Shown piece after piece: positions 26,512 through 35,237 of a stretch of DNA of 64,000 nucleotides. The stretch comes from Tropicimonas_B omnivorans (GTDB taxonomy: Bacteria; Pseudomonadota; Alphaproteobacteria; Rhodobacterales; Rhodobacteraceae), in contig NZ_JAVRHL010000001.1 in the NCBI RefSeq assembly GCF_031846565.1, forward strand, positions 1 to 64,000. The letters run 5' to 3'. The notes beneath the pieces are model-generated. The model searched no databases and was not told where the DNA came from. It saw only the letters and a program-made list of their open reading frames with translations. The first letter of the stretch is position 1, and every line of letters starts with the position of its first letter. The translations under genes and the position numbers were made by a program.

Positions 26512-26979
26512 ATGCGCACCTTCTGGATCACCTCCGTGCTCGCCTTCGTCGTCGACCAGGTGTCGAAATACTGGGTCTTCTACGGGCTCGGGGTGGCAGG
26601 GAGCCGGGGGCTGGAGGTCCTGCCGCCGTATCTGGTGTTCATCACCGGCTACAACACCGGCATCAACTTCGGCCTCTTCGCGGCGGGCGAGGCGCGTCTC
26701 GTGCTGATCGGCCTTGCCCTCGCGATCTCGCTGATGCTCGCGATCTGGGCGCGGCGCAGTTTCACGACATGGGTGCAATACGCCTCCGCCGGGCTTGTCG
26801 TCGGCGGGGCGCTCGGCAATGCGCTCGATCGCCTCTTCCATCCCGGCGTCATGGATTTTCTCAACATGTCCTGCTGCGGGATCGACAATCCCTACATCTT
26901 CAACCTCGCGGACGTGTTCATCTTCGCCGGTGCGGCGGGGTTGCTCCTGTTCACGGGCGAGCGCAAAAAGTCCCCGTGA
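26512..26979 (+). CDS. lspA: Lipoprotein signal peptidase (signal peptidase II)
   Basis: 155 residues with four membrane segments. The aspartyl protease pair is Asp106 in GNALDRL and Asp134 in NLADVFIF. It cleaves prolipoproteins before the lipidated Cys in the inner membrane. One substrate is likely the DUF3035 lipoprotein encoded immediately downstream. The residues after the first catalytic motif (MDFLNMSCCGIDN) carry a Cys pair that is not part of the active site. Confidence 0.95.
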   Translation: MRTFWITSVLAFVVDQVSKYWVFYGLGVAGSRGLEVLPPYLVFITGYNTGINFGLFAAGEARLVLIGLALAISLMLAIWARRSFTTWVQYASAGLVVGGALGNALDRLFHPGVMDFLNMSCCGIDNPYIFNLADVFIFAGAAGLLLFTGERKKSP

Positions 26980-27034
26980 CGGGCCGTTCGCGATCCGTTA
27001 AGGAACGACAAAAGCCGGAAACGGAGGGACGGTC

Positions 27035-27565
27035 ATGGGCAGAGCGATGAGGGTCGGACGAGCGGCCTTGCTTTGCGTGCCTCTGGCGCTTCTGGCGGCC
27101 TGCGGTGGCGATGACGGGCTGATGAATATCGGCCGGTCGCAGAACGAGCCGGACGAGTTCGCGATCCTGCCGACCAAACCCATCGAGATCCCCGGTACGT
27201 TGGACCTGCCGCCGCCCACGCCGGGCGCCGCGAACCGTACAGACCCCACGCCGGAAGCAGACACCGTCGCCGCGCTCGGCGGCAGCCCCGGCGCGCTCGT
27301 CCGCTCCGGCGAGTATCGCGGCGAGCCCGCGCTTCTCGATCAGGTGACCCGCTTCGGCATCCGCCTCTCGATCCGCTCCGAACTGGCCTCCGCAGATGCC
27401 GCCTTCAGGCGGGACAAGCGCGGCCGGCTGCTGGAGCGTGTGTTCAACGTGAGCCGGTATTACAGCGTCTATGCGGGGCAATCGCTCGACCAGCACCGGG
27501 AGCTGGAACGCTTCCGCCGCCTCGGTGTCCGCACCGTTGGCGCTCCGCCCGATCCGGCCGAGTAA
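27035..27565 (+). CDS. DUF3035 lipoprotein (BamF-like)
   Basis: 176 residues. A type II signal peptide ends at the lipobox LLAAC with Cys23 as the lipidated residue. The middle is Pro-rich (RPDEFAILPTKP-like segment EPDEFAILPTKPIEIP, then LDLPPPTPGA), and the C-terminus is basic and helical. This matches DUF3035, whose Caulobacter member (BamF) belongs to the beta-barrel assembly complex, so an outer-membrane assembly role is plausible. GGAGGG lies 6 nt before the ATG. It follows lspA by 55 bp. Confidence 0.85.
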   Translation: MGRAMRVGRAALLCVPLALLAACGGDDGLMNIGRSQNEPDEFAILPTKPIEIPGTLDLPPPTPGAANRTDPTPEADTVAALGGSPGALVRSGEYRGEPALLDQVTRFGIRLSIRSELASADAAFRRDKRGRLLERVFNVSRYYSVYAGQSLDQHRELERFRRLGVRTVGAPPDPAE

Positions 27566-27736
27566 GATCCCAAGGGTCGCCGGCCCGGTCCGAACGTGAG
27601 GCCGGCCGGGCGGGCCCAAGCCCTCTCGCCCGGGCCTACCGCGGGAAACACGCCTTCTCACAAGAGCGTTCAGCATGTTGCCGCGGCGACCGCCCTGCGC
27701 AATCTTGCCGCGAATGCAAAGTAACGGAGATTGCCC

Positions 27737-29155
27737 ATGACGCGGCTTCCCGGCTCCGCCGCCCTCGTGGCGGCCGCTCTCGCACCGGGCCTCGCCCAGG
27801 CGGTGGGAGAGGTCACGGATTTCACGCTCGAGAACGGCATGGAGGTCGTGGTGATCGAGGATCACCGCGCCCCCGTTGCGGTCAACATGGTCTGGTACGA
27901 GGTCGGTGCCGCCGACGAGCCGGCCGGAAAATCGGGCATCGCCCATTTTCTCGAGCACCTGATGTTCAAGGGCACGGACGAGATGGAGAGCGGCGAGTTC
28001 TCCCAGACCGTGGCCCTTCAGGGCGGCTCGGACAACGCGTTCACCAGCTGGGACTACACCGGCTATTACCAGCGCGTCGCCGCTGACCGGCTCGACCTGA
28101 TGATGCAGATGGAAGCGGACCGGATGACGGACCTCGTCCTCACCGACGAGGTCGTCCTGCCGGAGCGGGACGTGATCCTCGAGGAGCGCAACCAGCGGGT
28201 CGAGAACGATCCCGGCGCGCTCTTCGGTGAACAGCGCCGCGCCGCCCAGTTCCTGAACCACCCCTACGGCATACCGGTGATCGGCTGGCGCCACGAGATG
28301 GAGGAGCTGTCCCGTCAGGACGCGCTGGACTTCTACGGCAGGTACTACGCGCCGAACAACGCGATCCTCGTGGTCGCGGGGGACGTGGAGCCGGATGAGG
28401 TGCGCGACCTGGCCGAGACCCATTTCGGCCCGATTCCGGCCAACCCGGACCTGCCCGAGCGGACGCGGCCGCAGGAGCCGCCGCAGCTCGCCGCGCGTCA
28501 CCTCGAGATGACCGATCCCCGCGTCGCACAGCCCGCCGTGATGCGGACCTACACCGTCCCCGAGCGAGATCCCGGCGATCAGGAGGAGGCCGCGGCGCTG
28601 ACCCTCCTCGCCGCGCTTCTGGGCGGCTCCCGCCAGACCTCGCTGATGGCGCGGACGCTCGAACTCGAAGAGGCCGTCGCGCTGTACACCTCCGCCTACT
28701 ACGACGGCACCTCAGTGGATGACGCATCGTTTTCGTTTGCCGTCGTGCCGGCCGACGGGCGCTCGCTGGAAGAGGCCGAGGCCGATATCGACCGCGTGAT
28801 CGACCGTTTCCTCGAGGAGGGCGTCGACGCGGCGCAGTTCGAACGGATCAAGAGCCAGGTCCGCGCCGGCGAGATCTACGCCCGGGACAGCCTCCAGGGC
28901 CTTGCCCGTCGCTACGGCGAAGCCCTTGCGGTGGGGCTCACCGTGGAGGACGTGCAGGCCTGGCCGGACATTCTCGAGGCGGTGACCAGGGAGGACGTGA
29001 TGGCCGCGGCCCAAAGCGCGCTGCGCCCCGCGGCCTCCGTCACCGGCTACCTCTCCGGCCCGGAGACCATGGCAGAGGCCGAACCCACACCGGCCGCGAC
29101 GCCGGATCCAGCACAGGAAGAGGCCGGCGCGACCGGCGAGGAGGCGATCCAATGA
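27737..29155 (+). CDS. M16 zinc metalloprotease, catalytic partner
   Basis: 472 residues with a signal peptide (cut near LAQA, residue 23), so exported. The inverted zinc motif is intact: His70-Phe-Leu-Glu73-His74, with the third ligand Glu about 76 residues later (VILEERNQ). A C-terminal acidic, Ala/Pro-rich tail follows the second M16 domain. It ends in an ATGA overlap with a second M16 gene that lacks the zinc motif, the layout of heterodimeric bacterial M16B proteases. GGAG lies 7 nt before the ATG. Confidence 0.92.
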   Translation: MTRLPGSAALVAAALAPGLAQAVGEVTDFTLENGMEVVVIEDHRAPVAVNMVWYEVGAADEPAGKSGIAHFLEHLMFKGTDEMESGEFSQTVALQGGSDNAFTSWDYTGYYQRVAADRLDLMMQMEADRMTDLVLTDEVVLPERDVILEERNQRVENDPGALFGEQRRAAQFLNHPYGIPVIGWRHEMEELSRQDALDFYGRYYAPNNAILVVAGDVEPDEVRDLAETHFGPIPANPDLPERTRPQEPPQLAARHLEMTDPRVAQPAVMRTYTVPERDPGDQEEAAALTLLAALLGGSRQTSLMARTLELEEAVALYTSAYYDGTSVDDASFSFAVVPADGRSLEEAEADIDRVIDRFLEEGVDAAQFERIKSQVRAGEIYARDSLQGLARRYGEALAVGLTVEDVQAWPDILEAVTREDVMAAAQSALRPAASVTGYLSGPETMAEAEPTPAATPDPAQEEAGATGEEAIQ

Positions 29156-30471
29156 TCCTCTACCGCACCGTCGCCGCGGCGGGCCTTGCCCTCCTCGCGG
29201 CCACCGCAGCCCAGGCCGAGATCGACGTCGAGGAGATCACCTCCCCCGGCGGCGTCGAGGCGTGGCTGGTCGAGGAGCCCTCAATCCCCTTCGTCGCGCT
29301 GGAACTGCGCTTCGAGGGCGGCGCATCGCTCGACGAGGACGGCAAGCGCGGCGCGATCAACCTGATGACCGGCCTCCTTGAGGAAGGCGCCTGCGACATG
29401 GATGCCGAAGCCTTCACCATCGCCAAGGAGGAACTGGCCGCCTCGATCCGGTTCGACGTCTGGGACGATGCGTTCTCCGTCTCCGCCCGGTTCCTGTCGG
29501 AGGATATCGATGAGGCCATGGACCTGATCCACCTCGCCCTGACGGAGCCCCGCTTCGACGATCGCGCGGTGGAGCGGGTCCGGGCGCAAGTCCTCTCCGG
29601 CCTCGCCTCAGACGCCGTCGATCCCGGCTCCATCAGCCAGCGGACCTTCGACGAACTGGCCTTCGGCGAGCACCCCTACGGATCGCCGCTCGAAGGGACG
29701 CCCGAGAGCGTTCGCGCGCTGACAGCGGACGATCTGGAGACCGCCCGCCAGCGGGTTCTCGCGACGGACCGCATCCACGTCGCCGCCGTCGGTGACATCG
29801 ACGCGGACACGCTCGGCCGCGAGCTCGACGAGCTTCTCGACGGCCTCCCGCCCGAAGGCCCCGCCCTTCCCGAAGACACCGCATTCGGAGCCGGCGGCGG
29901 GGTCACAATCGTCCCCTTCGACACGCCGCAATCGGTCGTCACCTTCGGACAGGCAGGCATCGATCGCGACGATCCGGACTTCTTCCCCGCCTACGTGATG
30001 AACCACATCCTCGGCGGGGGCGGCTTCGAATCGCGCCTGATGGAGGAAGTCCGGGAGAAGCGCGGCCTGACCTACGGCATAGGAACCGCGCTTTATTCCA
30101 TGGATCACGCCGACATGCTTCTCGGCTCGGTCGCGTCCGCCAACGACCGCGTGGCCGAGACGGTGGACGTGATCCGGTCCGAATGGGAGCGCCTGTCCGA
30201 GGAGGGCGCAACGCAGGCGGAACTCGACCGCGCCAAGACCTACCTCACCGGCGCCTACCCTCTTCGCTTCGACGGCAACGCGCGGATCGCCAACATCCTC
30301 GTCTCCATGCAGATGGACGACCTGCCCGTCTCCTATCTCGACGAGCGCACTGCCATGGTGGAGGCGGTGACGCTGGATGACGTGGCCCGCGTCGCGGACC
30401 GGCTGATCGATCCCGATACCCTGCGCTTCGTCGTCGTCGGCCAGCCGGACGACCTGCAGGAAACGAACTGA
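29152..30471 (+). CDS. M16-family protein, non-catalytic partner
   Basis: 439 residues with a signal peptide (cut near AAQA, residue 22). The fold-level pattern of M16 peptidases is clear, including the R/Y pair region GGGGFESRLMEEVREKRGLTYG-type motif. The HxxEH position reads Asn-Leu-Met-Thr-Gly, so all zinc ligands are lost. It should be a structural and substrate-binding subunit for the preceding protease, with which it shares a 4-nt ATGA overlap and thus fixed stoichiometry. Confidence 0.9.
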   Translation: MILYRTVAAAGLALLAATAAQAEIDVEEITSPGGVEAWLVEEPSIPFVALELRFEGGASLDEDGKRGAINLMTGLLEEGACDMDAEAFTIAKEELAASIRFDVWDDAFSVSARFLSEDIDEAMDLIHLALTEPRFDDRAVERVRAQVLSGLASDAVDPGSISQRTFDELAFGEHPYGSPLEGTPESVRALTADDLETARQRVLATDRIHVAAVGDIDADTLGRELDELLDGLPPEGPALPEDTAFGAGGGVTIVPFDTPQSVVTFGQAGIDRDDPDFFPAYVMNHILGGGGFESRLMEEVREKRGLTYGIGTALYSMDHADMLLGSVASANDRVAETVDVIRSEWERLSEEGATQAELDRAKTYLTGAYPLRFDGNARIANILVSMQMDDLPVSYLDERTAMVEAVTLDDVARVADRLIDPDTLRFVVVGQPDDLQETN

Positions 30472-30477
30472 GACGGC

Positions 30478-30509
30478 GCCGCACCGGGATCCCGCGATCC
30501 CGGTGCGGC
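30478..30509 (+). terminator. Long hairpin after the M16 pair
   Basis: A perfect 14-bp stem (30478-30491 with 30496-30509) and CCGC tetraloop start 7 bp after the stop. No T run follows, so it could be a weak terminator or a 3' stabilising hairpin. Confidence 0.6.
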
Positions 30510-30688
30510 CCACTCGCGATGACCTGCTGCGCCGCGCCCTCTTTCGTAGCGGGCCAGCCCGCCGGCACATAACACCAGAACTCCCCCGCCCCGACGTCCA
30601 CTCCGCCGCCCTTCTCCCGCACCGCCATTGCGCGGGGTACGGCGCCGCGCTACGTCGACCGGGCGGAAGCTGACAAGGACGCGATCCC

Positions 30689-31582
30689 ATGCGCCATCCC
30701 GAATTCGAGGCGATGCTGCACGATGCCCGTCTCTATCCCCGGATCTGGCGCATCGTTGCCGGCCTTCTGCTTCTGATCATCGTCTATGTCGGCTGCACCG
30801 CGATCGTGCTGGGGATCACCGCGGCACTCGTCGCCGGCGCGGGCAGCGTCTACGAGATCCTGCCGTTCCTCACGACCCTCGCCATCGCCGCCACGCCCGG
30901 GCAGGTCCTCGCGCTTCTGCTGACCTTCTCCGGGATGTTCATCGGCGCGCTCGTCGCGGCCGCGGCGCTGCACTTCCGCGGGCCGGAATCGCTCTTCGGC
31001 CCATGGTCCGAGTGGCGCCGCGGGTTCCTCGCGGCCCTTGCGGTGGCCCTGCCCGTCCTCGGCCTCCTGACCGCCATCGGATGGCTCTTCGACGCGCCGG
31101 CGCCCAATCTCGACGCGGCCACCTGGGCGATGCTCCTGCCGCTCTCCCTCTCGCTTCTTCTGCTCCAGACCGGATCGGAGGAACTGGTCTTCCGCGGCTA
31201 CCTGATGCAGCAGCTCGCCGCGCGCTTCCGCGCCCGCTGGATCTGGTTCTGGCTGCCGGCGATCCTCTTCGCCCTGCTTCACTGGTCGCCCGAGGCCGGC
31301 GCGAACCTGCCGCTCGTCCTGCTGTCCGCGCTGACCTTCGGCCTGATCGCGGCGGACCTCACCGAGCGGACGGGCTCCCTCGGCGCCGCGATGGGGCTGC
31401 ATTTCGCCAACAACTTCATCGCTCTTCTCGTCGTTTCCATCGAGGACACGATCACGGGCCTCGCGCTCTACGTCTCGGACGTGCCGATCGGCGAGACCGG
31501 CGTGCAGAGCCTCGGTATCGGGGTCTCCATCGTCGTCCTCGTGGGCATCTGGGCGATTCTGCGGCGTGTGCTGGACCGGTAG
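30689..31582 (+). CDS. CPBP-family intramembrane metalloprotease
   Basis: 297 residues with about eight membrane segments. The CPBP/Abi catalytic motifs lie in the membrane: SEELVFRGYL (EExxxR), FALLHW (FxxxH) and LHFANN (HxxN). These are Rce1/CAAX-protease-like sites. Bacterial members act on unknown membrane or peptide substrates. AAGGA is 9 nt upstream of the ATG. It stands alone between the M16 pair and accD. Confidence 0.9.
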   Translation: MRHPEFEAMLHDARLYPRIWRIVAGLLLLIIVYVGCTAIVLGITAALVAGAGSVYEILPFLTTLAIAATPGQVLALLLTFSGMFIGALVAAAALHFRGPESLFGPWSEWRRGFLAALAVALPVLGLLTAIGWLFDAPAPNLDAATWAMLLPLSLSLLLLQTGSEELVFRGYLMQQLAARFRARWIWFWLPAILFALLHWSPEAGANLPLVLLSALTFGLIAADLTERTGSLGAAMGLHFANNFIALLVVSIEDTITGLALYVSDVPIGETGVQSLGIGVSIVVLVGIWAILRRVLDR

Positions 31583-31680
31583 ATCCCGCTCCATCACGCC
31601 CAAGTCGATTGCGCTTCGGGCGCGCCCGTCCTATCTCCTGCGCCACTGTCCTAGACCCTGACCGCCAGACGGAAGGCCGC

Positions 31681-32709
31681 ATGAACTGGATCACCAACTA
31701 CGTCCGGCCCAAGATCAACTCGCTCTTCTCCCGCCGCGAAGTGCCGGAGAACCTTTGGACCAAGTGCCCCGAATGCGGCACGATGCTGTTCCATCGCGAG
31801 CTGAGGGATAACCTCAACGTCTGCTCGGCCTGCGACCACCACATGTCGATCACGCCGCGGGACCGCTTCGCGACATTGTTCGACGGCGGCACCTTCGTCG
31901 AGGTGAAGGTGCCCGACCCGGTCACGGACCCGCTGCAGTTCCGCGATCAGAAGCGCTACGGCGACCGCCTGAAGGCGGCACAGCGCCAGACCGGGGAGCA
32001 CGAGGCGATGCTGGTCGCCGAGGGTGAGATCGGGCGCACGCCGGTCGTCGCGGCGGCGCAGGACTTCTCTTTCATGGCCGGCTCGATGGGCATGTACGTG
32101 GGCAACGCGATCATCGCCGCGGCAGAGCGCGCGGTGAAGCTGAAGCGCCCGCTGATCCTGTTCTCCGCCGCCGGTGGCGCGCGGATGCAGGAAGGGATTC
32201 TCAGCCTGATGCAGATGCCCCGCACGACGGTCGCGGTGGACATGCTGAAGGATGCGGGCCTGCCCTACATCGTCGTACTGACCCACCCCACCACCGGCGG
32301 CGTCACGGCAAGTTACGCGATGCTGGGCGACGTCCACATCTCCGAGCCGAACGCGCTCATCTGCTTTGCCGGCCCGCGCGTGATCGAGCAGACGATCCGG
32401 GAGAAGCTGCCGGAGGGCTTCCAGCGCGCCGAGTACCTGCTCGACCACGGCATGCTCGACCGCGTCACGCACCGCAAGCAGCTCCGCCAGGAGCTCATCC
32501 AGATCACCCGGATGCTCCTCGGACTGCCGCAAGCGGTCGCGGGCGACCTTCCGGCACCCGATCCCGAGCCCGCTCCGCTCCCGCTGCCCGAGCCGGCCGA
32601 AGCGTCGAAGGGCGACACAGGCAAGGCGCCGGCCGCCCCGGCCCCGGACGAGCAGGGCAAACCCGGCGCTGCGGTTCAGGCCGCTTCCACCAAGCCCCCG
32701 GCGAAGTGA
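31681..32709 (+). CDS. accD: Acetyl-CoA carboxylase carboxyltransferase beta subunit
   Basis: 342 residues. The zinc ribbon C-x2-C-x15-C-x2-C (Cys29, 32, 48, 51) and the crotonase-type core with FSAAGGARMQEG and THPTTGGVTASYAMLGD are present. With AccA it transfers CO2 from biotin to acetyl-CoA, starting fatty acid synthesis. The last 60 residues or so form a Pro/Ala/Glu-rich low-complexity tail absent from E. coli AccD. GGAAGG lies 4 nt before the ATG. Its stop overlaps the folC start by 4 nt (GTGA). Confidence 0.96.
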   Translation: MNWITNYVRPKINSLFSRREVPENLWTKCPECGTMLFHRELRDNLNVCSACDHHMSITPRDRFATLFDGGTFVEVKVPDPVTDPLQFRDQKRYGDRLKAAQRQTGEHEAMLVAEGEIGRTPVVAAAQDFSFMAGSMGMYVGNAIIAAAERAVKLKRPLILFSAAGGARMQEGILSLMQMPRTTVAVDMLKDAGLPYIVVLTHPTTGGVTASYAMLGDVHISEPNALICFAGPRVIEQTIREKLPEGFQRAEYLLDHGMLDRVTHRKQLRQELIQITRMLLGLPQAVAGDLPAPDPEPAPLPLPEPAEASKGDTGKAPAAPAPDEQGKPGAAVQAASTKPPAK

Positions 32710-33968
32710 CACCCCGGATCGACGCTCTTCTGGGGCGGATCGCCGAGCGCCATCCGCCCCAGATCGAGCTCGGCCTCGGCCGCACCCATACCCTCCTCGC
32801 CGCCCTCGGCGATCCGCACCTGTCCCTGCCACCGGTGGTCCATATCGCCGGGACGAACGGGAAGGGGTCGACCCTGTCGATGATCCGCGCGGGGCTCGAA
32901 GGGGCCGGCCTGAAGGTCCACGTCTATACCTCGCCCCACCTCGTGCGGTTCTCGGAACGGATCGTTCTGGCAGGGGAAGAGATCGCCGAGGACCGCCTCG
33001 CATCCGCGCTCGAGGCCGTCCTCGCCGCCGGCCTTCCCGCCACCTACTTCGAAGCGATCACATGCGCCGCCTTCCGCGCCTTCGCGGATGTGCCTGCGGA
33101 TATCCTCCTCCTCGAGGTCGGCATGGGCGGCACGGGCGACACGACGAACGTCGTGGACGCGCCCGCCCTCACCATCATCACCCCCGTCGCGATGGATCAC
33201 GAGCGGTTCCTCGGGGATACGCTGGCGAAGATCGCAGGCGAAAAGGCCGGCATTCTCAAGCGCGCCGTACCCGCGATCATCGGCCCGCAGGAGGAGGAGG
33301 CGCTGGAGGTGATCGAGGCCCGCGCCGCGCGGCTCGGCGCCCCCCTTCTCGCATACGGCCAGCACTGGCATGTCGGTGTCGAGCACGGCCGTCTGGTCTA
33401 TCAGGACGAAACCGGCCTTCTCGACCTGCCCCTTCCCGCCCTCGCGGGGCCGCACCAGATCGCCAATGCCGGCACCGCCCTGGCCGCGCTCCGCGCTCTC
33501 GGCCAGGGTGCCGGGGCGGAGGCCGCGATCACGAACGCCCGCTGGCCGGCCCGGATGCAGCGATTGCGGTCAGGCGCGCTGACGGACCTCGCCCCGGAGG
33601 CGGAGCTCTGGCTCGACGGCGGGCACAACCCCCACGCCGCCGCCGCCCTCGCCGCGACGCTGGACACGCTGCCCCGGCGGACCACCCATCTCGTCATGGC
33701 GCAACTGGCGGACCGCGATCCCGCCGCCTTCCTCGCCCCCCTCGCTCCCCATGCCGCGTCTGTCACGGCGCTTCCGATCCCGAACGAGGACAAGGCCCAC
33801 GCCCCCGAAACGCTGGCCGCCGCAGCCCGCACCTTCGGTCTTTCGGCCAGCACGGCGGACACAGCGGAGGACGCGGTCACGCGCATTGCAGAGCGCGATC
33901 CCGCGGCCCGCATCGTCATCTGCGGATCGCTCTACCTTGCAGGCGCCATCCTCTCCCGGACCGCCTGA
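32706..33968 (+). CDS. folC: Folylpolyglutamate/dihydrofolate synthase
   Basis: 420 residues from a GTG that overlaps accD. The Mur-ligase-type P-loop GTNGKGS (49-55) and the VHVYTSPHLVRFSERI segment identify FolC, which adds glutamate to dihydropteroate and/or folates. WLDGGHNPHAA is the C-terminal ligase motif. Pairing with accD is common among proteobacteria. It converges with zapE across 67 bp that hold only a 7-bp hairpin (34000-34016) without a T run. Confidence 0.95.
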   Translation: MTPRIDALLGRIAERHPPQIELGLGRTHTLLAALGDPHLSLPPVVHIAGTNGKGSTLSMIRAGLEGAGLKVHVYTSPHLVRFSERIVLAGEEIAEDRLASALEAVLAAGLPATYFEAITCAAFRAFADVPADILLLEVGMGGTGDTTNVVDAPALTIITPVAMDHERFLGDTLAKIAGEKAGILKRAVPAIIGPQEEEALEVIEARAARLGAPLLAYGQHWHVGVEHGRLVYQDETGLLDLPLPALAGPHQIANAGTALAALRALGQGAGAEAAITNARWPARMQRLRSGALTDLAPEAELWLDGGHNPHAAAALAATLDTLPRRTTHLVMAQLADRDPAAFLAPLAPHAASVTALPIPNEDKAHAPETLAAAARTFGLSASTADTAEDAVTRIAERDPAARIVICGSLYLAGAILSRTA

Positions 33969-34035
33969 GGTTCATCTTTCCGGACGATAGCGCGGGGGAG
34001 CCTGACGCAGTCAGGCGAGGGCAGCGCCACCACCC

Positions 34036-35118
34036 TCATTCGCCGCCCCAGCCCTCCGCCTGCATTTCGCGCAGACGGCTCGCGGTGCGCTCGAACTCGA
34101 AGCTCCCCTCGCCCTCGACATAGAGCGATTCGGGCGTGTCCGCCGCCGTGCAGACGAGACGGACCCTCGCCTCGTAGAGCGCGTCGATCAGCGTCACGAA
34201 GCGCTTGGCCTCGTTGAAGTTCGATCGGGAGAGACGCGGCACGCCGATCAGAACAAGCACCCGGATGGCATCCGCGAGAGCAAGATAATCCGCCGGCCCG
34301 AGGGGCCGTCCGCACAGATCGTAGAACGAGGACTTCACGACGCCGCGGGCATAGTCCTCCACCCGAACCTCGCGGCCCTTCACGCGCAGGACGAGCGGCT
34401 CGCTTTCGCCCTTCGACAGGTCCTGCCAGATCGCCTCGACCTCGGCCCGCGCCTCCCGCGTGTCGGGGGAGAAATAGACATCCCCGCCCGACAGCCGGTC
34501 CTGCCGGTAATCGGTGGGTGAGGCGAGGTGGTGGACCTCCATCCGCTCCTCGATGAGCTCGATGAAGGGAACGAAGAGCTGGCGGTTGAGACCGTTCTTG
34601 TAGAGCTCGGCCGGTTCCCGGTTGGATGTCGTCACGATGGCGACCCCGCCTGCGAACAGACGCTCGAAGAGCCGCCCGACGATCATCGCATCCGCGATGT
34701 CGGAGATCTGCATCTCGTCGAGACAGAGCACGTCGAGCTTCTCGGCAATCTCTTCCGCGACCGGCTTGACCGCGTCGTCCACTCCCGTCTTCCGGGCGCG
34801 GTCCATCCCGTCATGGACCTCCTGCATGAAGGCGTGGAAGTGCACCCGGCGGGTCCGGCCGCCGGGGGAATTCGCCGCGAAGAGGTCCATGAGCATGGAC
34901 TTCCCCCGCCCGACGCCCCCCCAGAGATAGAGGCCCTTCACCGGCTCCGGCCCGCCGCGTTTGAAGAAACCGCGAAGGCCCGAAGGCGCGTCGGGCCGGG
35001 CCTCCACGCGGGCCCGGAACGCGTCCAGCTCCGCCACAGCGGCCTCCTGCGCCGGGTCTCGGGACAGCGCGCCGGATGAGATTTCGTGCTCGTAGATATC
35101 GGTCAGCGTCTGGGTCAT
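34036..35118 (-). CDS. zapE: Cell division protein ZapE (AFG1-like ATPase)
   Basis: 360 residues. AAA-type ATPase with Walker A GGVGRGKS (67-74) and Walker B LCLDEMQISD (131-140), the sensor TTSNREP, and the typical FIELIEERMEVHHL segment. ZapE binds FtsZ at the division site in E. coli, and mitochondrial AFG1 is its relative. Length is standard. It is divergent from the MFS gene by 119 bp. Confidence 0.92.
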   Translation of the reverse strand: MTQTLTDIYEHEISSGALSRDPAQEAAVAELDAFRARVEARPDAPSGLRGFFKRGGPEPVKGLYLWGGVGRGKSMLMDLFAANSPGGRTRRVHFHAFMQEVHDGMDRARKTGVDDAVKPVAEEIAEKLDVLCLDEMQISDIADAMIVGRLFERLFAGGVAIVTTSNREPAELYKNGLNRQLFVPFIELIEERMEVHHLASPTDYRQDRLSGGDVYFSPDTREARAEVEAIWQDLSKGESEPLVLRVKGREVRVEDYARGVVKSSFYDLCGRPLGPADYLALADAIRVLVLIGVPRLSRSNFNEAKRFVTLIDALYEARVRLVCTAADTPESLYVEGEGSFEFERTASRLREMQAEGWGGE

Positions 35119-35237
35119 GGGCGAGGGATGTAAGGCGATGCGGCGGGGGCCGCCAGTCTTGATGCCTGCGATCCCGTGATGCCGTTCATCACGATACCTG
35201 CTTTGACACCGCGCAGGCGCCGCGCCAATGCTGCGGC

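Noticed and set aside
23056..26841. A 1261-codon open frame on the minus strand across rsmB's end, the heparinase-like gene and purH.
   Set aside because: It is antisense to clearly recognisable genes and its protein is a low-complexity Arg/Gly/Asp mix, a typical artefact of high third-position GC.
30245..30628. Minus-strand frame of 127 codons whose first 50 codons lie in the gap before the CPBP gene (reads GEFWCYVPAGWPATKEG).
   Set aside because: The start of the frame looks protein-like, but it continues antisense through the M16 gene and the stable hairpin. No family match, so not annotated.
34000..34016. GCCTGAC/GTCAGGC hairpin between folC and zapE as a terminator.
   Set aside because: Only 7 bp with a 3-nt loop and no T run on either strand.
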